Below are positions 1-7,293 of a stretch of 36,402 nucleotides of DNA, piece after piece; position 1 is the stretch's first letter, and every line of letters begins with the position of its first letter. Under the pieces are notes generated by a model. It did not search any database, had not been told where the DNA came from, and saw only the letters and a program-made list of their open reading frames with translations. The stretch covers positions 1-36,402 of the forward strand of contig CALXLA010000053.1 in NCBI GenBank assembly GCA_944389075.1, written 5' to 3'. This stretch comes from an uncultured Spirochaetaceae bacterium. GTDB lineage: Bacteria > Spirochaetota > Spirochaetia > Sphaerochaetales > Sphaerochaetaceae. Made by a program: the position numbers and the translations under genes.

Positions 1-90
1 TCCGTCTGGAAGATAAACACGGAAATACCAGATCGGTTTGCCTTTGACAGCCTTGTCTGAATACAAAGTGTACTGTCTTCTGAATCTCAT
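1..90 (-). CDS. Partial host gene, N-terminus of a putative tyrosine integrase
   Basis: The reverse strand reads ATG at 88-90 and stays open to the window edge, giving 30 residues that start MRFRRQYTLYSDKAVKG and continue with WYFRVYLPDG. A GGAGTG ribosome site lies just upstream (about 94-100). Basic residues followed by a WYxRVY strand are typical of the first beta strand of the arm-binding domain in phage-type tyrosine integrases, but 30 residues cannot prove it. The gene is outside the prophage; the prophage left end is 38 bp upstream of its start codon, so insertion separated it from its distal upstream region. It could be another host protein with a similar N-terminus. Confidence 0.5.
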   Translation of the reverse strand, partial: MRFRRQYTLYSDKAVKGKPIWYFRVYLPDG

Positions 91-122
91 CTCACACTCC
101 TATAATTGTAATAGCGTTGTAG

Positions 123-127
123 ATGGA
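123..127. repeat. Target site duplication, left copy (ATGGA)
   Basis: The five bases directly before the prophage left end are ATGGA, identical to the five bases directly after the right end (36225..36229). Mu-family transposition duplicates exactly 5 bp of target, so this pins the left junction between 127 and 128. Confidence 0.9.
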
Positions 128-195
128 TGTACAATCCCAAAATTTTTGACAATAAAATCCCATACTTTGACAAGAAATCCCACTCATTTTGACAA
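128..195 (+). repeat. Left-end transposase-binding repeats L1-L3
   Basis: Three direct copies of AATCCCA-N-TGACAA occur at 133..152 (7-base gap), 156..173 (5-base gap) and 176..195 (7-base gap), spaced about two helical turns apart. The first lies five bases inside the TG terminus. The same motif occurs in inverted orientation at the right end. By analogy with Mu attL these are the likely MuA binding sites; that role is inferred from position and symmetry. Confidence 0.8.
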
Positions 196-372
196 TTTTT
201 CGTGGTTTTCCGTGGTTTAAACTGGGATTTCGTGGCTTTCAACACCCTATTCAGCATGATTTTCAACTCGTCAGGAAATCGCTTCGCCATTGCGTTCAAC
301 CCCTTGAAAACGGCCTTTTCTGCGGTTTAAAACCTATGGTCCGGTAAACAGTGTTAAACATGTTTATTAAAC
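196..372. other. Left subterminal gene-free stretch
   Basis: No convincing gene. It contains three CGTGG repeats near 200-235, a sequence complementary to the terminal AATCCCA motif (TGGGATT at 223..229), and several GTTTAA-type motifs (213-219, about 325, 345-372). The string GTTTATTAAACTCAG near 362-376 reappears inverted near 35968-35983 at the other end. It may contain accessory transposase sites or the 3' end of the early transcript. I see no strong terminator hairpin. Confidence 0.5.
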
Positions 373-1077
373 TCAGAAAAGCGTAAGCTGACTGCCATCA
401 TCCAGTTCTGCAGGAGGCCTTGAGAAGTCGAGCACAACTGGTATCGGATAGTTCACAAGCTCACAGTCGACAAGCAGGTCAAAGAGCTCTGGATAGGATA
501 CTCTGTCGCTGATCCGGCACTTCCTTCCGCAGTAATCCCCAAGCTTCCATGCAAGCCAGTCAGCCTTCGTACCAAGGATCCCTGCGTAGGCAGAGACTGT
601 CTCTTCCATCGGCAGCTCAAGCTCATCAAGTGCATACCAGTCCTGCCTGTCTGGCTCCTCCCCTGGAAGATCATCGTAGCGGTATCTATGGTCTTTTGCC
701 AGCAATAGCGGTATCGCTTCCAGTGGTATATGGAGATCCTCCAGAGAACGTACTACATGGCCTGTATTGCCATTGAAATTCAAATCATAGACACCCTCTA
801 TATCCACTGCCTTATGGGCGTTGAGGTATTCGATAGATGTCTCAAGCCATCCGCTCCCGGCAAAGTCAAGGAGCGCCGTATATGGGATCCTGTACTCTCC
901 CGCAAGAAACAGAGCATCAAGCCTGTAGGTATCTATCGCATACCTCACCTGGCACTCAGTGATGCCAAGCAGCTTCCTTGACTGCATCACTGAATAAAAG
1001 AGGATGCCCTCTTCCGCTTTCCTGCGGAGAGTGGCATCCAGAGCATCATCTTCCATCTCAAAAAGAAGGCTTTCCAT
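373..1077 (-). CDS. Excisionase-like helix-turn-helix early protein
   Basis: A 234-residue protein, last gene of the leftward early operon. Residues about 27-75 (FYSVMQSRKLLGITECQVRY then a wing-like YRIPYTALLDF) resemble the helix-turn-helix of the excisionase/MerR superfamily, with residue pattern S-x-LLGI-x-x-x-x-VRYAID. The rest is acidic and shows no domain I can name. Its start codon overlaps the stop codon of the upstream DUF3164 gene by one base, so it is probably translationally coupled. It may be a DNA-binding regulator or an accessory transposition protein. Function is not established. Confidence 0.7.
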   Translation of the reverse strand: MESLLFEMEDDALDATLRRKAEEGILFYSVMQSRKLLGITECQVRYAIDTYRLDALFLAGEYRIPYTALLDFAGSGWLETSIEYLNAHKAVDIEGVYDLNFNGNTGHVVRSLEDLHIPLEAIPLLLAKDHRYRYDDLPGEEPDRQDWYALDELELPMEETVSAYAGILGTKADWLAWKLGDYCGRKCRISDRVSYPELFDLLVDCELVNYPIPVVLDFSRPPAELDDGSQLTLF

Positions 1078-1691
1078 CAGGCTATCACCGAGAAGTCGAG
1101 AGGGATATATTCCATTGCGCCTGCGGCATTCTTCCTATAGAGCCTGAGATATGAATCAGAGCTCTGTATGACGATGGAATCGGCAATTATGTCCATAGCC
1201 TTCCGCCACCTCTCATCCTCTATATTCAGCTGCCTGAGCCTGAGGATGGATCTGGCATCCAGAGAACCCTGCTTGACCCTGAATGCAGATGTGACAAGCT
1301 GCTTGATATCAGCGCTGGATCCCTTGATGGCATCCTCAAGATACTGGTCTATCAGCTCCTTGGCCGCTATGACGTTCTCATTGAGGCTGATTCTCTCGTT
1401 TATGCTTATCAGGATCTTAGTCCTGCCGTCGAATGATACAAGCTGGATATTGCCCTTCTGACCGCCAAGCTTCACCCCGTACTTCTCTCCGATCAGGTCG
1501 ATATAGGCCCTGATGGAGTCAAGGATCTCCTTCTTCACCTTGCGCATATCTTCTTCGAGGGAAATGATCTTCGCAGCCGATTCCTCAACAAGATCATCCT
1601 TCAGGATATCCTGCGGCTTGATTGATGTCTCGGGCACAAGAGCCCCTCTCGCATCTTCTCTGAAGACCATTCCGTCAATCTCTTTTCTCAT
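1077..1691 (-). CDS. DUF3164 family Mu-like early protein
   Basis: A 204-residue protein matching DUF3164, a family common in early regions of Mu-like phages, as judged from the N-terminal pattern ARGALVPETSIKPQDILKDD followed by a helical segment and an F-DGR-K--ISI-ER--LNE block. No enzymatic motif is visible. GAAGGAG precedes the ATG, and the start overlaps the stop of gemA as ATGA. In Mu-like genomes this gene sits among transposition and replication accessory genes. Its exact role is unknown. Confidence 0.8.
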   Translation of the reverse strand: MRKEIDGMVFREDARGALVPETSIKPQDILKDDLVEESAAKIISLEEDMRKVKKEILDSIRAYIDLIGEKYGVKLGGQKGNIQLVSFDGRTKILISINERISLNENVIAAKELIDQYLEDAIKGSSADIKQLVTSAFRVKQGSLDARSILRLRQLNIEDERWRKAMDIIADSIVIQSSDSYLRLYRKNAAGAMEYIPLDFSVIA

Positions 1692-2170
1692 TGTCTTTCT
1701 CCTTCTCTCTTCCTGAGATATTTCCTATAGCGCCTGATCCAGCCAATAGCCTTCCTCAGTTCCTTATCATCGCATTCCCACAGGTTCTGCTTTCCTATGG
1801 TTTTCCTGATGAACCCGGTAAGCCTCTTCTCCCACATCTCATCACCGAAAAGCTTTCTCGCCTCCGAGATGACTACAGCCCTCGACCTGCCCAGCCCATA
1901 TGCATATGCCTTCCCGGGGTCTGTCCTGGGAACGAAGCCAGCCTGGATAAAGAACCTGTAGACCTTTTCAAGATCCTGATCTTCCATGAAACGGCAGGAC
2001 GAGGCACCGAAGCTTTCAAGGACCTTGCGATATCGCTGATTGTCCATCTTCTGCGTGGGAATGCCGCAGTCCGGGCATTCCTTCCGGTAGATAACCTTGC
2101 TGCAGCCAGGACAGACCCTGGCACTGCTTTTTGCTATGTGTATCAGAGCAATGAGCCTATCTCTTTCCAT
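1688..2170 (-). CDS. gemA: GemA-like protein (DUF1018) with inserted zinc ribbon
   Basis: A 160-residue protein. The start RLIALIHIAKSSARV and the C-terminal W-R-LTGFIRKTIGK pattern fit the GemA/DUF1018 family (Mu gp16), early proteins reported to modulate host gene expression and DNA topology. Residues about 20-35 carry two CxxC knuckles (CPGC and CPDC) that most GemA proteins lack, suggesting a bound zinc. A GAGGGTG ribosome site is eight bases before the ATG. The stop codon overlaps the start of the DUF3164 gene. The family call is by motif recall only. Confidence 0.75.
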   Translation of the reverse strand: MERDRLIALIHIAKSSARVCPGCSKVIYRKECPDCGIPTQKMDNQRYRKVLESFGASSCRFMEDQDLEKVYRFFIQAGFVPRTDPGKAYAYGLGRSRAVVISEARKLFGDEMWEKRLTGFIRKTIGKQNLWECDDKELRKAIGWIRRYRKYLRKREGERQ

Positions 2171-2182
2171 GTATTCACCCTC

Positions 2183-2878
2183 TCAATAAACCTTTGGCGG
2201 TTCGGCCGGTGCATCTTCCGTCACCTTGAAGATCTTCATATGGCCATCAGGCATTACGCCTGATACGCAGATATATCCTGACTTCCGGAACAGCTGCACA
2301 AGATCCTTTGCATACCTTCTGCTTATCCCCTTGTAGCCAGCAATATCCATCACAGTAAAAGAACCGAGTTTCCTCATATGATTCCATGCAGCCTTCACCT
2401 TGCTTTTATGCGGCCGTGCCCGCTTGGCAGAAGGCCTTATAGCAGTATCTCTGGCAAGCATATAGATGCTCTCCTGACCGCCTTTTCTGTATAGGGTCTC
2501 CACAGCCCCGAAAGACTGGAATTCCCTGATGGCATTCCGTACCTGGGGGACAGAGAAGCCTGTCAGTTCCGCAATGCGCCTTGCGGTGAAACGCTTTTCG
2601 ATGCGTATGGCCTTCCAGCATCTGTCAAGAATCACTCCCCTGATGCGGACCTTGGCAGGATCGATGACAACATCATCTCCTTCAATTGAGATTATCCCTT
2701 TTCCAGACAGGGAGATTATCGCGGTTGTGAAGGCAGCCTTCGAAAGGTCCGCAAAGGCCTTTCTTATGGCCTTGCCATCAATCCTCCCGCCAGGACACTT
2801 AATGAGATAAAGCTGCATCTGATAAGTTACGACTGATGTCCCGAACAGATTCTCCCTGTCAGCTGCACTTAATGCCAT
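2183..2878 (-). CDS. Winged-helix/HTH early protein downstream of MuB
   Basis: I place the start at the ATG ending at 2878 (MALSAADRENLFG) because AAGGAGG lies six bases upstream of it; a longer frame starting at 2896 lacks this. The 231-residue product overlaps the end of the MuB gene by 20 bp. Residues about 100-130 (KRFTARRIAELTGFSVPQVRNAIREF) form a clear helix-turn-helix. A second HTH-like stretch, GSFTVMDIAGYKGISRRYAK, lies around 185-205. Two DNA-binding modules suggest a replication or transcription regulator of the early operon. No named family is recognised. Confidence 0.75.
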   Translation of the reverse strand: MALSAADRENLFGTSVVTYQMQLYLIKCPGGRIDGKAIRKAFADLSKAAFTTAIISLSGKGIISIEGDDVVIDPAKVRIRGVILDRCWKAIRIEKRFTARRIAELTGFSVPQVRNAIREFQSFGAVETLYRKGGQESIYMLARDTAIRPSAKRARPHKSKVKAAWNHMRKLGSFTVMDIAGYKGISRRYAKDLVQLFRKSGYICVSGVMPDGHMKIFKVTEDAPAEPPKVY

Positions 2879-3776
2879 CAAGGACCTCCTTGTCAATTCT
2901 GGCGATGCCGTTCATATTCATGATCGAAACGATATGCTGCATATCATTGACGCATACCCTGAAGTCACGGCGGCACATCGATACGAGCTTCTTTGCGATA
3001 TCTATCTCGATATCAAGCCCGCAGGCCTTCTTGTAAAGGGCAATAACAGTGGCCGTATCGATCGGCTTGAATGTGACAACCGGCTTCCGGATCCTCGACT
3101 CGATCCTGTCTGCTTTCTTCACAAGTGATGAGAGGCTTTCCTCACCGACAAGCAGGAGAGGGACCCCTGCGCTCTCATTGAGCGTTCTCAGGTCTTCCAG
3201 GATCGAAAGCGGCATGCGGTCAGCCTCATCGATTATGATCAGCTTGCGGCATACGGAAGCCGCTTCCTCTATGATCTCGATGTTCTTGTAATAAGTCCCC
3301 GATGAACGGCCTACAAGCTCTTCTGCTATCCGTCTGAAGGCAGCAGTACGCGAAAAGCCCATATAGAGGATGTAAACAGCATCCTGATGCTCTACAGCAT
3401 AACGCTTCACGGCTGTTGTCTTGCCATATCCTGCCTTGCCAAGAACCATTCCGATTGACGCATTGAGAAGCGATTCCGGGGCAAGGAGCCCATCTGCGAG
3501 ACCGAAGACCGAGTTGTAGTTATCAGTCCTGATGATTGTCTCCGTATCGATCTCTATCTTCGGCCCTGCAGCCTTTTCTTCCAGGCATTCCTCCGGAAGA
3601 TACCCATTGGCCACAAGATACCTGACAGCCTCCGCTACCTTCTCCTCCCAGTTCGGATAGTCCTTTGATGCTATCCGCGATACCTGAGCCTTAGACCAAC
3701 CCATCTTAGCGCTGATGTCAGACTGCGAAAGCCTTGTCGCTTCCATCAGCTGCGAAAGATCCCTTATTCCATTCAT
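2859..3776 (-). CDS. MuB-type AAA+ ATPase, transposition target-DNA activator
   Basis: A 305-residue protein next to the transposase, in the same order as Mu A-B. It binds target DNA using ATP and delivers it to the transposase, which it also stimulates. Residues 6-40 form an XRE-like helix-turn-helix (LSQSDISAKMGWSKAQVSRI) as in MuB. Walker A GKAGYGKTT is at 113-121 and Walker B LIIIDEAD at 179-186, followed by an arginine-rich sensor region (RIESRIRKP). Length is close to MuB (312). Its ATG overlaps the transposase stop codon (ATGA), implying coupled translation. Confidence 0.92.
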   Translation of the reverse strand: MNGIRDLSQLMEATRLSQSDISAKMGWSKAQVSRIASKDYPNWEEKVAEAVRYLVANGYLPEECLEEKAAGPKIEIDTETIIRTDNYNSVFGLADGLLAPESLLNASIGMVLGKAGYGKTTAVKRYAVEHQDAVYILYMGFSRTAAFRRIAEELVGRSSGTYYKNIEIIEEAASVCRKLIIIDEADRMPLSILEDLRTLNESAGVPLLLVGEESLSSLVKKADRIESRIRKPVVTFKPIDTATVIALYKKACGLDIEIDIAKKLVSMCRRDFRVCVNDMQHIVSIMNMNGIARIDKEVLDGIKCS

Positions 3777-5893
3777 GCTTCACCTCCTGCCTTCATATAG
3801 GCATCCCAATAGTCAGAATTCTCCTTGTATTCCTCTCCCATCCTGTATCGGATGCAGAAATCCTTATCGTTCTCATCCAGCTCGAAATTGCCGATTATCA
3901 TGTCGCAGCACCACTTGAAGCGTGCATAGTCAGACGAGAAGAACGGCCTGTATGGCCTTATCCTCGGAGCAGGCTCAGCCTCCGGAGAGGCAAGCTGCAG
4001 GATCCTCTCATCCTCATCGTGCCTCTCATCCGCCTGGAGAGCCTTGTCAGCATCGATGATTTCCTTTGAAAGCCTTGTCTCCTTCTCTTCAGCCGTTCCT
4101 GGCGAGGCAAGGAGCCTGAAGGCTTCGCGCACTGTCTTCATGCAGCGTCTCTTCCACGCGATGGCATTGGAAAGCTTCTCCTGATCCAGCATTTCGACCG
4201 AGCAGACCGCCCGGAGCGCCCTTACCCTTTTCCCCTTTCCGAGTTCAGGGAAGATAGCATATGCATGGCTCATATCAAGAGGGCTGTACCTGACTTCCAC
4301 GGATTCGCCCTCGTGCAGAGAAAGCCCCACATCGAGAAGATTCCCATCGCGGCTGCGGAGATCCTCACCGATGAAATCGACTCCCTCTACAGTGACACGG
4401 CCCTTCCTGATCTTCGCCTTCTTCCTGGAAAGGAATATGAAGTCAAGATCTGCCCTGTTCTGCGGATACACAGGCTTCCAGCCCCTCTCAAGCCATTCCC
4501 TGACCTTCTCAAGAGGCGACATCCCAAGAGATGAATGCCGAGTGCCCTCATACTCCGCAATGGTCTCGATCATCACCCTGACAAACTCATCCAGCGTCAG
4601 GATCTCGCCATTCCTCTTCTGCCTTTCAAGGACAGCAGATTCCTTCTCTTCCTGGTCTGCGGGACACCCCGGTGTGACTACATGCCCAGGAACGCCCTTT
4701 TCCGCAAGCTTCATCTCGAGAGTGCTGAAGAGCCTCTCTATAGGCTTTGCCTTCGCATTCTTCACCTGGGCATATATCCTCCGGTTCTTGTTTCTCCATG
4801 CCTTCTCATCTGATGCGATATCAACGATATTCCTGTCAGGATCCTCGACAGCATATCTTCCATCGAACATCCTGCTGAGCTCCGAGATATCGAGCATGCT
4901 GCTCTTCCCTCCGGAAACCGCTATGATCTCATCGATCACGGATACCGCAGCATTGGAGCACTCGGACGTTCCGTTATCGTTATATGTCGCCTTGAAGAAC
5001 CCAAAGCGGCAGATAGCCATATAAAGCGCATTGAGGACTGTCTCCGAGCTGTAATCCTCATCGACTGCAATCCCTGCAACGCATCTTGTGGCCGCATCCT
5101 GCCAGACATAGAACGTAGGCCTGAAATAGCGCGGCTTCTCCTTGCTGCTGTCATCGACAACCCAGAAATCCGCGATATGCTGGTCCCCGATAAGAATCGC
5201 GGCAGGCTCGATGGATGACCAGTCCCTCTTGATGTAGAAGAAGTTGTCCAGTGCCCTGTTCCCGCCGGTTGCGTACTGCCGGATCAGCACAGGGATATCC
5301 TTGAGGATGCGGAATGCGGATGACCTTGAGCCTATCTTCCAGTTCCGCCTCTGCGCCTCGCTCTGAAGGGCCTTCCATGCAGCTTCCTTGCTGTCTATGT
5401 TCCTGTCCTTCGCAAGCTGGAGATAATATGAGCGGAGATAGCTGACCGCCTCATCATCCCAGGCCCTGTAGCCGGAAGGCTTCCTGTCGCCAGAGACAAC
5501 GCCATATTCAGAAACTTCCTTTATCGCACGCCTTACCGTCGACTCGGAAAGGCCGAAATACCCCGCCGTCATAGCGACCTTCCTTGATTCAGGGACGTTG
5601 CCGAGGCTATCGGCATACCGCGCGATATTCACCTTCCTGGATTCCCTGCCGGTAAGCTTCCGGCCAAGGATCCCCTCTGCATAGGCAGAAAGCGGGGATG
5701 CTTCTCTTACAGATGGGACCGAAGGCACTGCCGCGACAAGTGCCTTCCATTCAGGAGGAAGCGAATCGGTATCGACCTCGATGCTCCTTCCGTCCTTCTT
5801 CCTTGCCGCGATCTCGCCATTCCTGGCCTTGAGCTGTATTGCCCTCTGGCTCTTACCGACGATCGCAGAAAGCGCCTTCGTATCAATCCACAT
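3773..5893 (-). CDS. MuA-type DDE transposase
   Basis: The start is placed at the ATG ending at 5893 (MWIDTKALSAIVGKS), seven bases after AGGAGG; an upstream in-frame ATG at 5932 lacks a ribosome site. The product is 706 residues (MuA 663). An N-terminal Mu-type winged helix (1-60) precedes helical end-binding domains with HTH character (LSESTVRRAIKEV, about 115-130). The catalytic core has D237 in LIGDQH, D306 in TYNDNGT and E386 in PIERLF, spacing like the MuA DDE triad. The C-terminus has the beta-barrel and basic tail region expected for MuB contact. It cuts and joins prophage ends during integration and replicative transposition. Confidence 0.95.
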   Translation of the reverse strand: MWIDTKALSAIVGKSQRAIQLKARNGEIAARKKDGRSIEVDTDSLPPEWKALVAAVPSVPSVREASPLSAYAEGILGRKLTGRESRKVNIARYADSLGNVPESRKVAMTAGYFGLSESTVRRAIKEVSEYGVVSGDRKPSGYRAWDDEAVSYLRSYYLQLAKDRNIDSKEAAWKALQSEAQRRNWKIGSRSSAFRILKDIPVLIRQYATGGNRALDNFFYIKRDWSSIEPAAILIGDQHIADFWVVDDSSKEKPRYFRPTFYVWQDAATRCVAGIAVDEDYSSETVLNALYMAICRFGFFKATYNDNGTSECSNAAVSVIDEIIAVSGGKSSMLDISELSRMFDGRYAVEDPDRNIVDIASDEKAWRNKNRRIYAQVKNAKAKPIERLFSTLEMKLAEKGVPGHVVTPGCPADQEEKESAVLERQKRNGEILTLDEFVRVMIETIAEYEGTRHSSLGMSPLEKVREWLERGWKPVYPQNRADLDFIFLSRKKAKIRKGRVTVEGVDFIGEDLRSRDGNLLDVGLSLHEGESVEVRYSPLDMSHAYAIFPELGKGKRVRALRAVCSVEMLDQEKLSNAIAWKRRCMKTVREAFRLLASPGTAEEKETRLSKEIIDADKALQADERHDEDERILQLASPEAEPAPRIRPYRPFFSSDYARFKWCCDMIIGNFELDENDKDFCIRYRMGEEYKENSDYWDAYMKAGGEA

Positions 5894-6155
5894 ACAACCG
5901 CCTCCTGCTGAGAAGAGAGAGCTTCCCGTCATCCTCGCAGAGCGGATAGCTGTTCTCTATGGTCCTGATCAGTGCAGTGAGTTCCTTGATCGATATGCCG
6001 GCCTTCCTTGCCAGTTCGCTCTTCCCGATTTCCTTCGGGTAGACAGGTATCTTCGAGGCAAGCCATCTGGCTCTAGGAGATGGGTTCGTGTGGCATCTTC
6101 CGCTGCGTCCCCTATGCTCCCGGAAAGCAAAATCCCTTGTGCATCCTATCTGCAT
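5883..6155 (-). CDS. Small helix-turn-helix early protein
   Basis: A 90-residue protein starting MQIGCTRDFAFREH, chosen because AAGGAGG precedes this ATG by six bases; longer frames upstream overlap the neighbouring gene. The C-terminal half (EIGKSELARKAGISIKELTA) is a helix-turn-helix, and the first half is basic and Cys-containing. The end overlaps the transposase start by 11 bp, so the two are probably coupled. It is not assigned to a family. A role in regulating or assisting transposase is plausible from position only. Confidence 0.65.
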   Translation of the reverse strand: MQIGCTRDFAFREHRGRSGRCHTNPSPRARWLASKIPVYPKEIGKSELARKAGISIKELTALIRTIENSYPLCEDDGKLSLLSRRRLYVD

Positions 6156-6156
6156 A

Positions 6157-6405
6157 TCAGGCCTCCTTCTTCGAAGAAGAGAGGACAGCCTCCTGGAATC
6201 TTGCCGATGCGACAAGAACCTCGAGCCATGAGCTGCAGCCCAATGCCCTCGCAACGGTCTCCTGCACCCTTTCAGACCTCTTCCTGCCCATGATCACCTG
6301 GTTTACAAGCGATGGCGTCACACCTGCGGCAACCGCGATCGCATACTGCGATATCCTCCTCTGCCCAAGCTGGAAAACTATATATGTATGAAGTGCCTTA
6401 TCCAT
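6157..6405 (-). CDS. Small XRE-type HTH regulator (Ner-like position)
   Basis: An 82-residue protein starting MDKALHTYIVFQLGQ; TAGGAGG lies seven bases before this ATG, so I reject a longer frame from 6462. Residues about 18-45 (ISQYAIAVAAGVTPSLVNQVIMG) are a canonical lambda-repressor-like helix-turn-helix. Position just upstream of the transposase is where Mu-like phages keep Ner, a negative regulator of early transcription. Sequence similarity to Ner itself is not evident by eye. Its stop is one base from the next start. Confidence 0.7.
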   Translation of the reverse strand: MDKALHTYIVFQLGQRRISQYAIAVAAGVTPSLVNQVIMGRKRSERVQETVARALGCSSWLEVLVASARFQEAVLSSSKKEA

Positions 6406-6416
6406 ATCAGAACCTC

Positions 6417-6518
6417 CTAAGCCCATGCCCTGACAGCAAGCACCGCCGCCAGGGAAAAGCACACCGCCATGCAGGCGATGAATATGACAGCATCAGCGTG
6501 CATCCCTTTCTTCCTCAT
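6417..6518 (-). CDS. 33-residue single-span membrane peptide
   Basis: Reverse-strand ATG at 6516-6518 follows AGGGAGG with a five-base gap and runs 33 codons to TAG. The peptide is MRKKGMHADA followed by one hydrophobic helix rich in Val, Ala, Ile and Leu, then ends RAWA. Positive N-terminus and one span suggest a small inner-membrane peptide. It overlaps the end of the HAD gene by 26 bp and finishes 11 bp before the Ner-like gene. Function unknown. Confidence 0.5.
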   Translation of the reverse strand: MRKKGMHADAVIFIACMAVCFSLAAVLAVRAWA

Positions 6519-6906
6519 CCTGTCCTCCCTCTGTCCATGATCTGAAGTTCATGATCTTCCAGAACATCTCCTGCGGATCTCCCCTGAACTGGAGAGCCCT
6601 GTCGTCCACATAGCACCTGGCGACAGGCTTCGTATAAACCACGCCCTCGACATACTCGATGAGCTTCCATCTGGTAAGCCAGGAGACAATCGCCCTATAG
6701 CCCTCGAGCTTCGAAGCCCGGCAGGAAAAGATGACGATCGTCATTCCCGCATTCCTCAGCTTCTGGAAAAGCTCCCTTATGCCAGGAACCGGAGGATCAG
6801 GGATATTCCCGGAGCCTTTCCATCCGGATGCAAAGCTGGATACAGTCCCGTCGAAATCGAATGCGATGACCTTCTCCATGCCGAATCCGTCATATCCATC
6901 CATCAT
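6493..6906 (-). CDS. HAD-superfamily phosphatase
   Basis: A 137-residue protein with the HAD signature: motif I AFDFDGTV (nucleophile and acid Asp) near residue 15, motif II IFSCRAS near 60, and motif IV-like CYVDDRAL near 100. It lacks a cap domain, so it should act on a phosphoprotein, polynucleotide 3'-phosphate or small phosphorylated substrate. Similar stand-alone HAD proteins occur in many phage early regions. The tandem ATGATG start overlaps the preceding stop codon, and GGAGG lies just upstream. Confidence 0.8.
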   Translation of the reverse strand: MMDGYDGFGMEKVIAFDFDGTVSSFASGWKGSGNIPDPPVPGIRELFQKLRNAGMTIVIFSCRASKLEGYRAIVSWLTRWKLIEYVEGVVYTKPVARCYVDDRALQFRGDPQEMFWKIMNFRSWTEGGQDEEERDAR

Positions 6907-7127
6907 CTGACCTCCGTAATCGCCGAGGACATGCTGAGAGGCGCAATGAGCTTCGCATCATCAAGATCCACGAAGCCGCAGCATCCTTCCCCTATCCACC
7001 TGCGTCCTCTGGCGTCATAATGGGGACGCTCATCCCTCCAGAGCTTCACGCTGTACATGTCGGCAGTCAGCCAGCGGAACCTGACGCACTTCCTGAGCAC
7101 AGCGGCCATATCATCAAGACTGAACAC
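6903..7127 (-). CDS. Hypothetical small early protein (GTG start)
   Basis: A 74-residue protein starting at GTG after GGGAGG with five bases between. It contains WRDERPHYDARGRRWIGEG and CCGFVDLDDAKLI, and no motif that I recognise. It overlaps the HAD gene by four bases, so it belongs to the same transcript. Function unknown. Confidence 0.55.
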   Translation of the reverse strand: MFSLDDMAAVLRKCVRFRWLTADMYSVKLWRDERPHYDARGRRWIGEGCCGFVDLDDAKLIAPLSMSSAITEVR

Positions 7128-7137
7128 TGCAACCTCC

Positions 7138-7293
7138 CTACATCGACAGCCTGAGAGATGCGATCGATTCCTCAGGCAGGATCACGATATCGGTATAGGA
7201 AGCAATCATGATGCCTCCCTCCGTTTCCTCTATGGATGTCACGCCGATGTACATCTTCGCCGTGCCGTCAGTACGCTCTACAAGCAATGTCAT
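7138..7293 (-). CDS. Hypothetical 51-residue early protein
   Basis: The ATG at 7291-7293 follows GGAGGGCGAG and runs 51 codons to TAG. The peptide begins MTLLVERTDGTAKMYIGVT and ends ASLRLSM; it looks like a small beta-rich protein with alternating hydrophobic residues. Its start overlaps the stop of the upstream early gene as ATGA, which supports it as a real coupled gene. No family recognised. Confidence 0.55.
   Translation of the reverse strand: MTLLVERTDGTAKMYIGVTSIEETEGGIMIASYTDIVILPEESIASLRLSM

Noticed and set aside
87-299. Reverse-strand frame starting MAKRFPDELKIMLNRV that crosses the prophage left end
   Set aside because: It spans the terminal repeats and host DNA, so its end is an accident of insertion. 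The ribosome site is weak.
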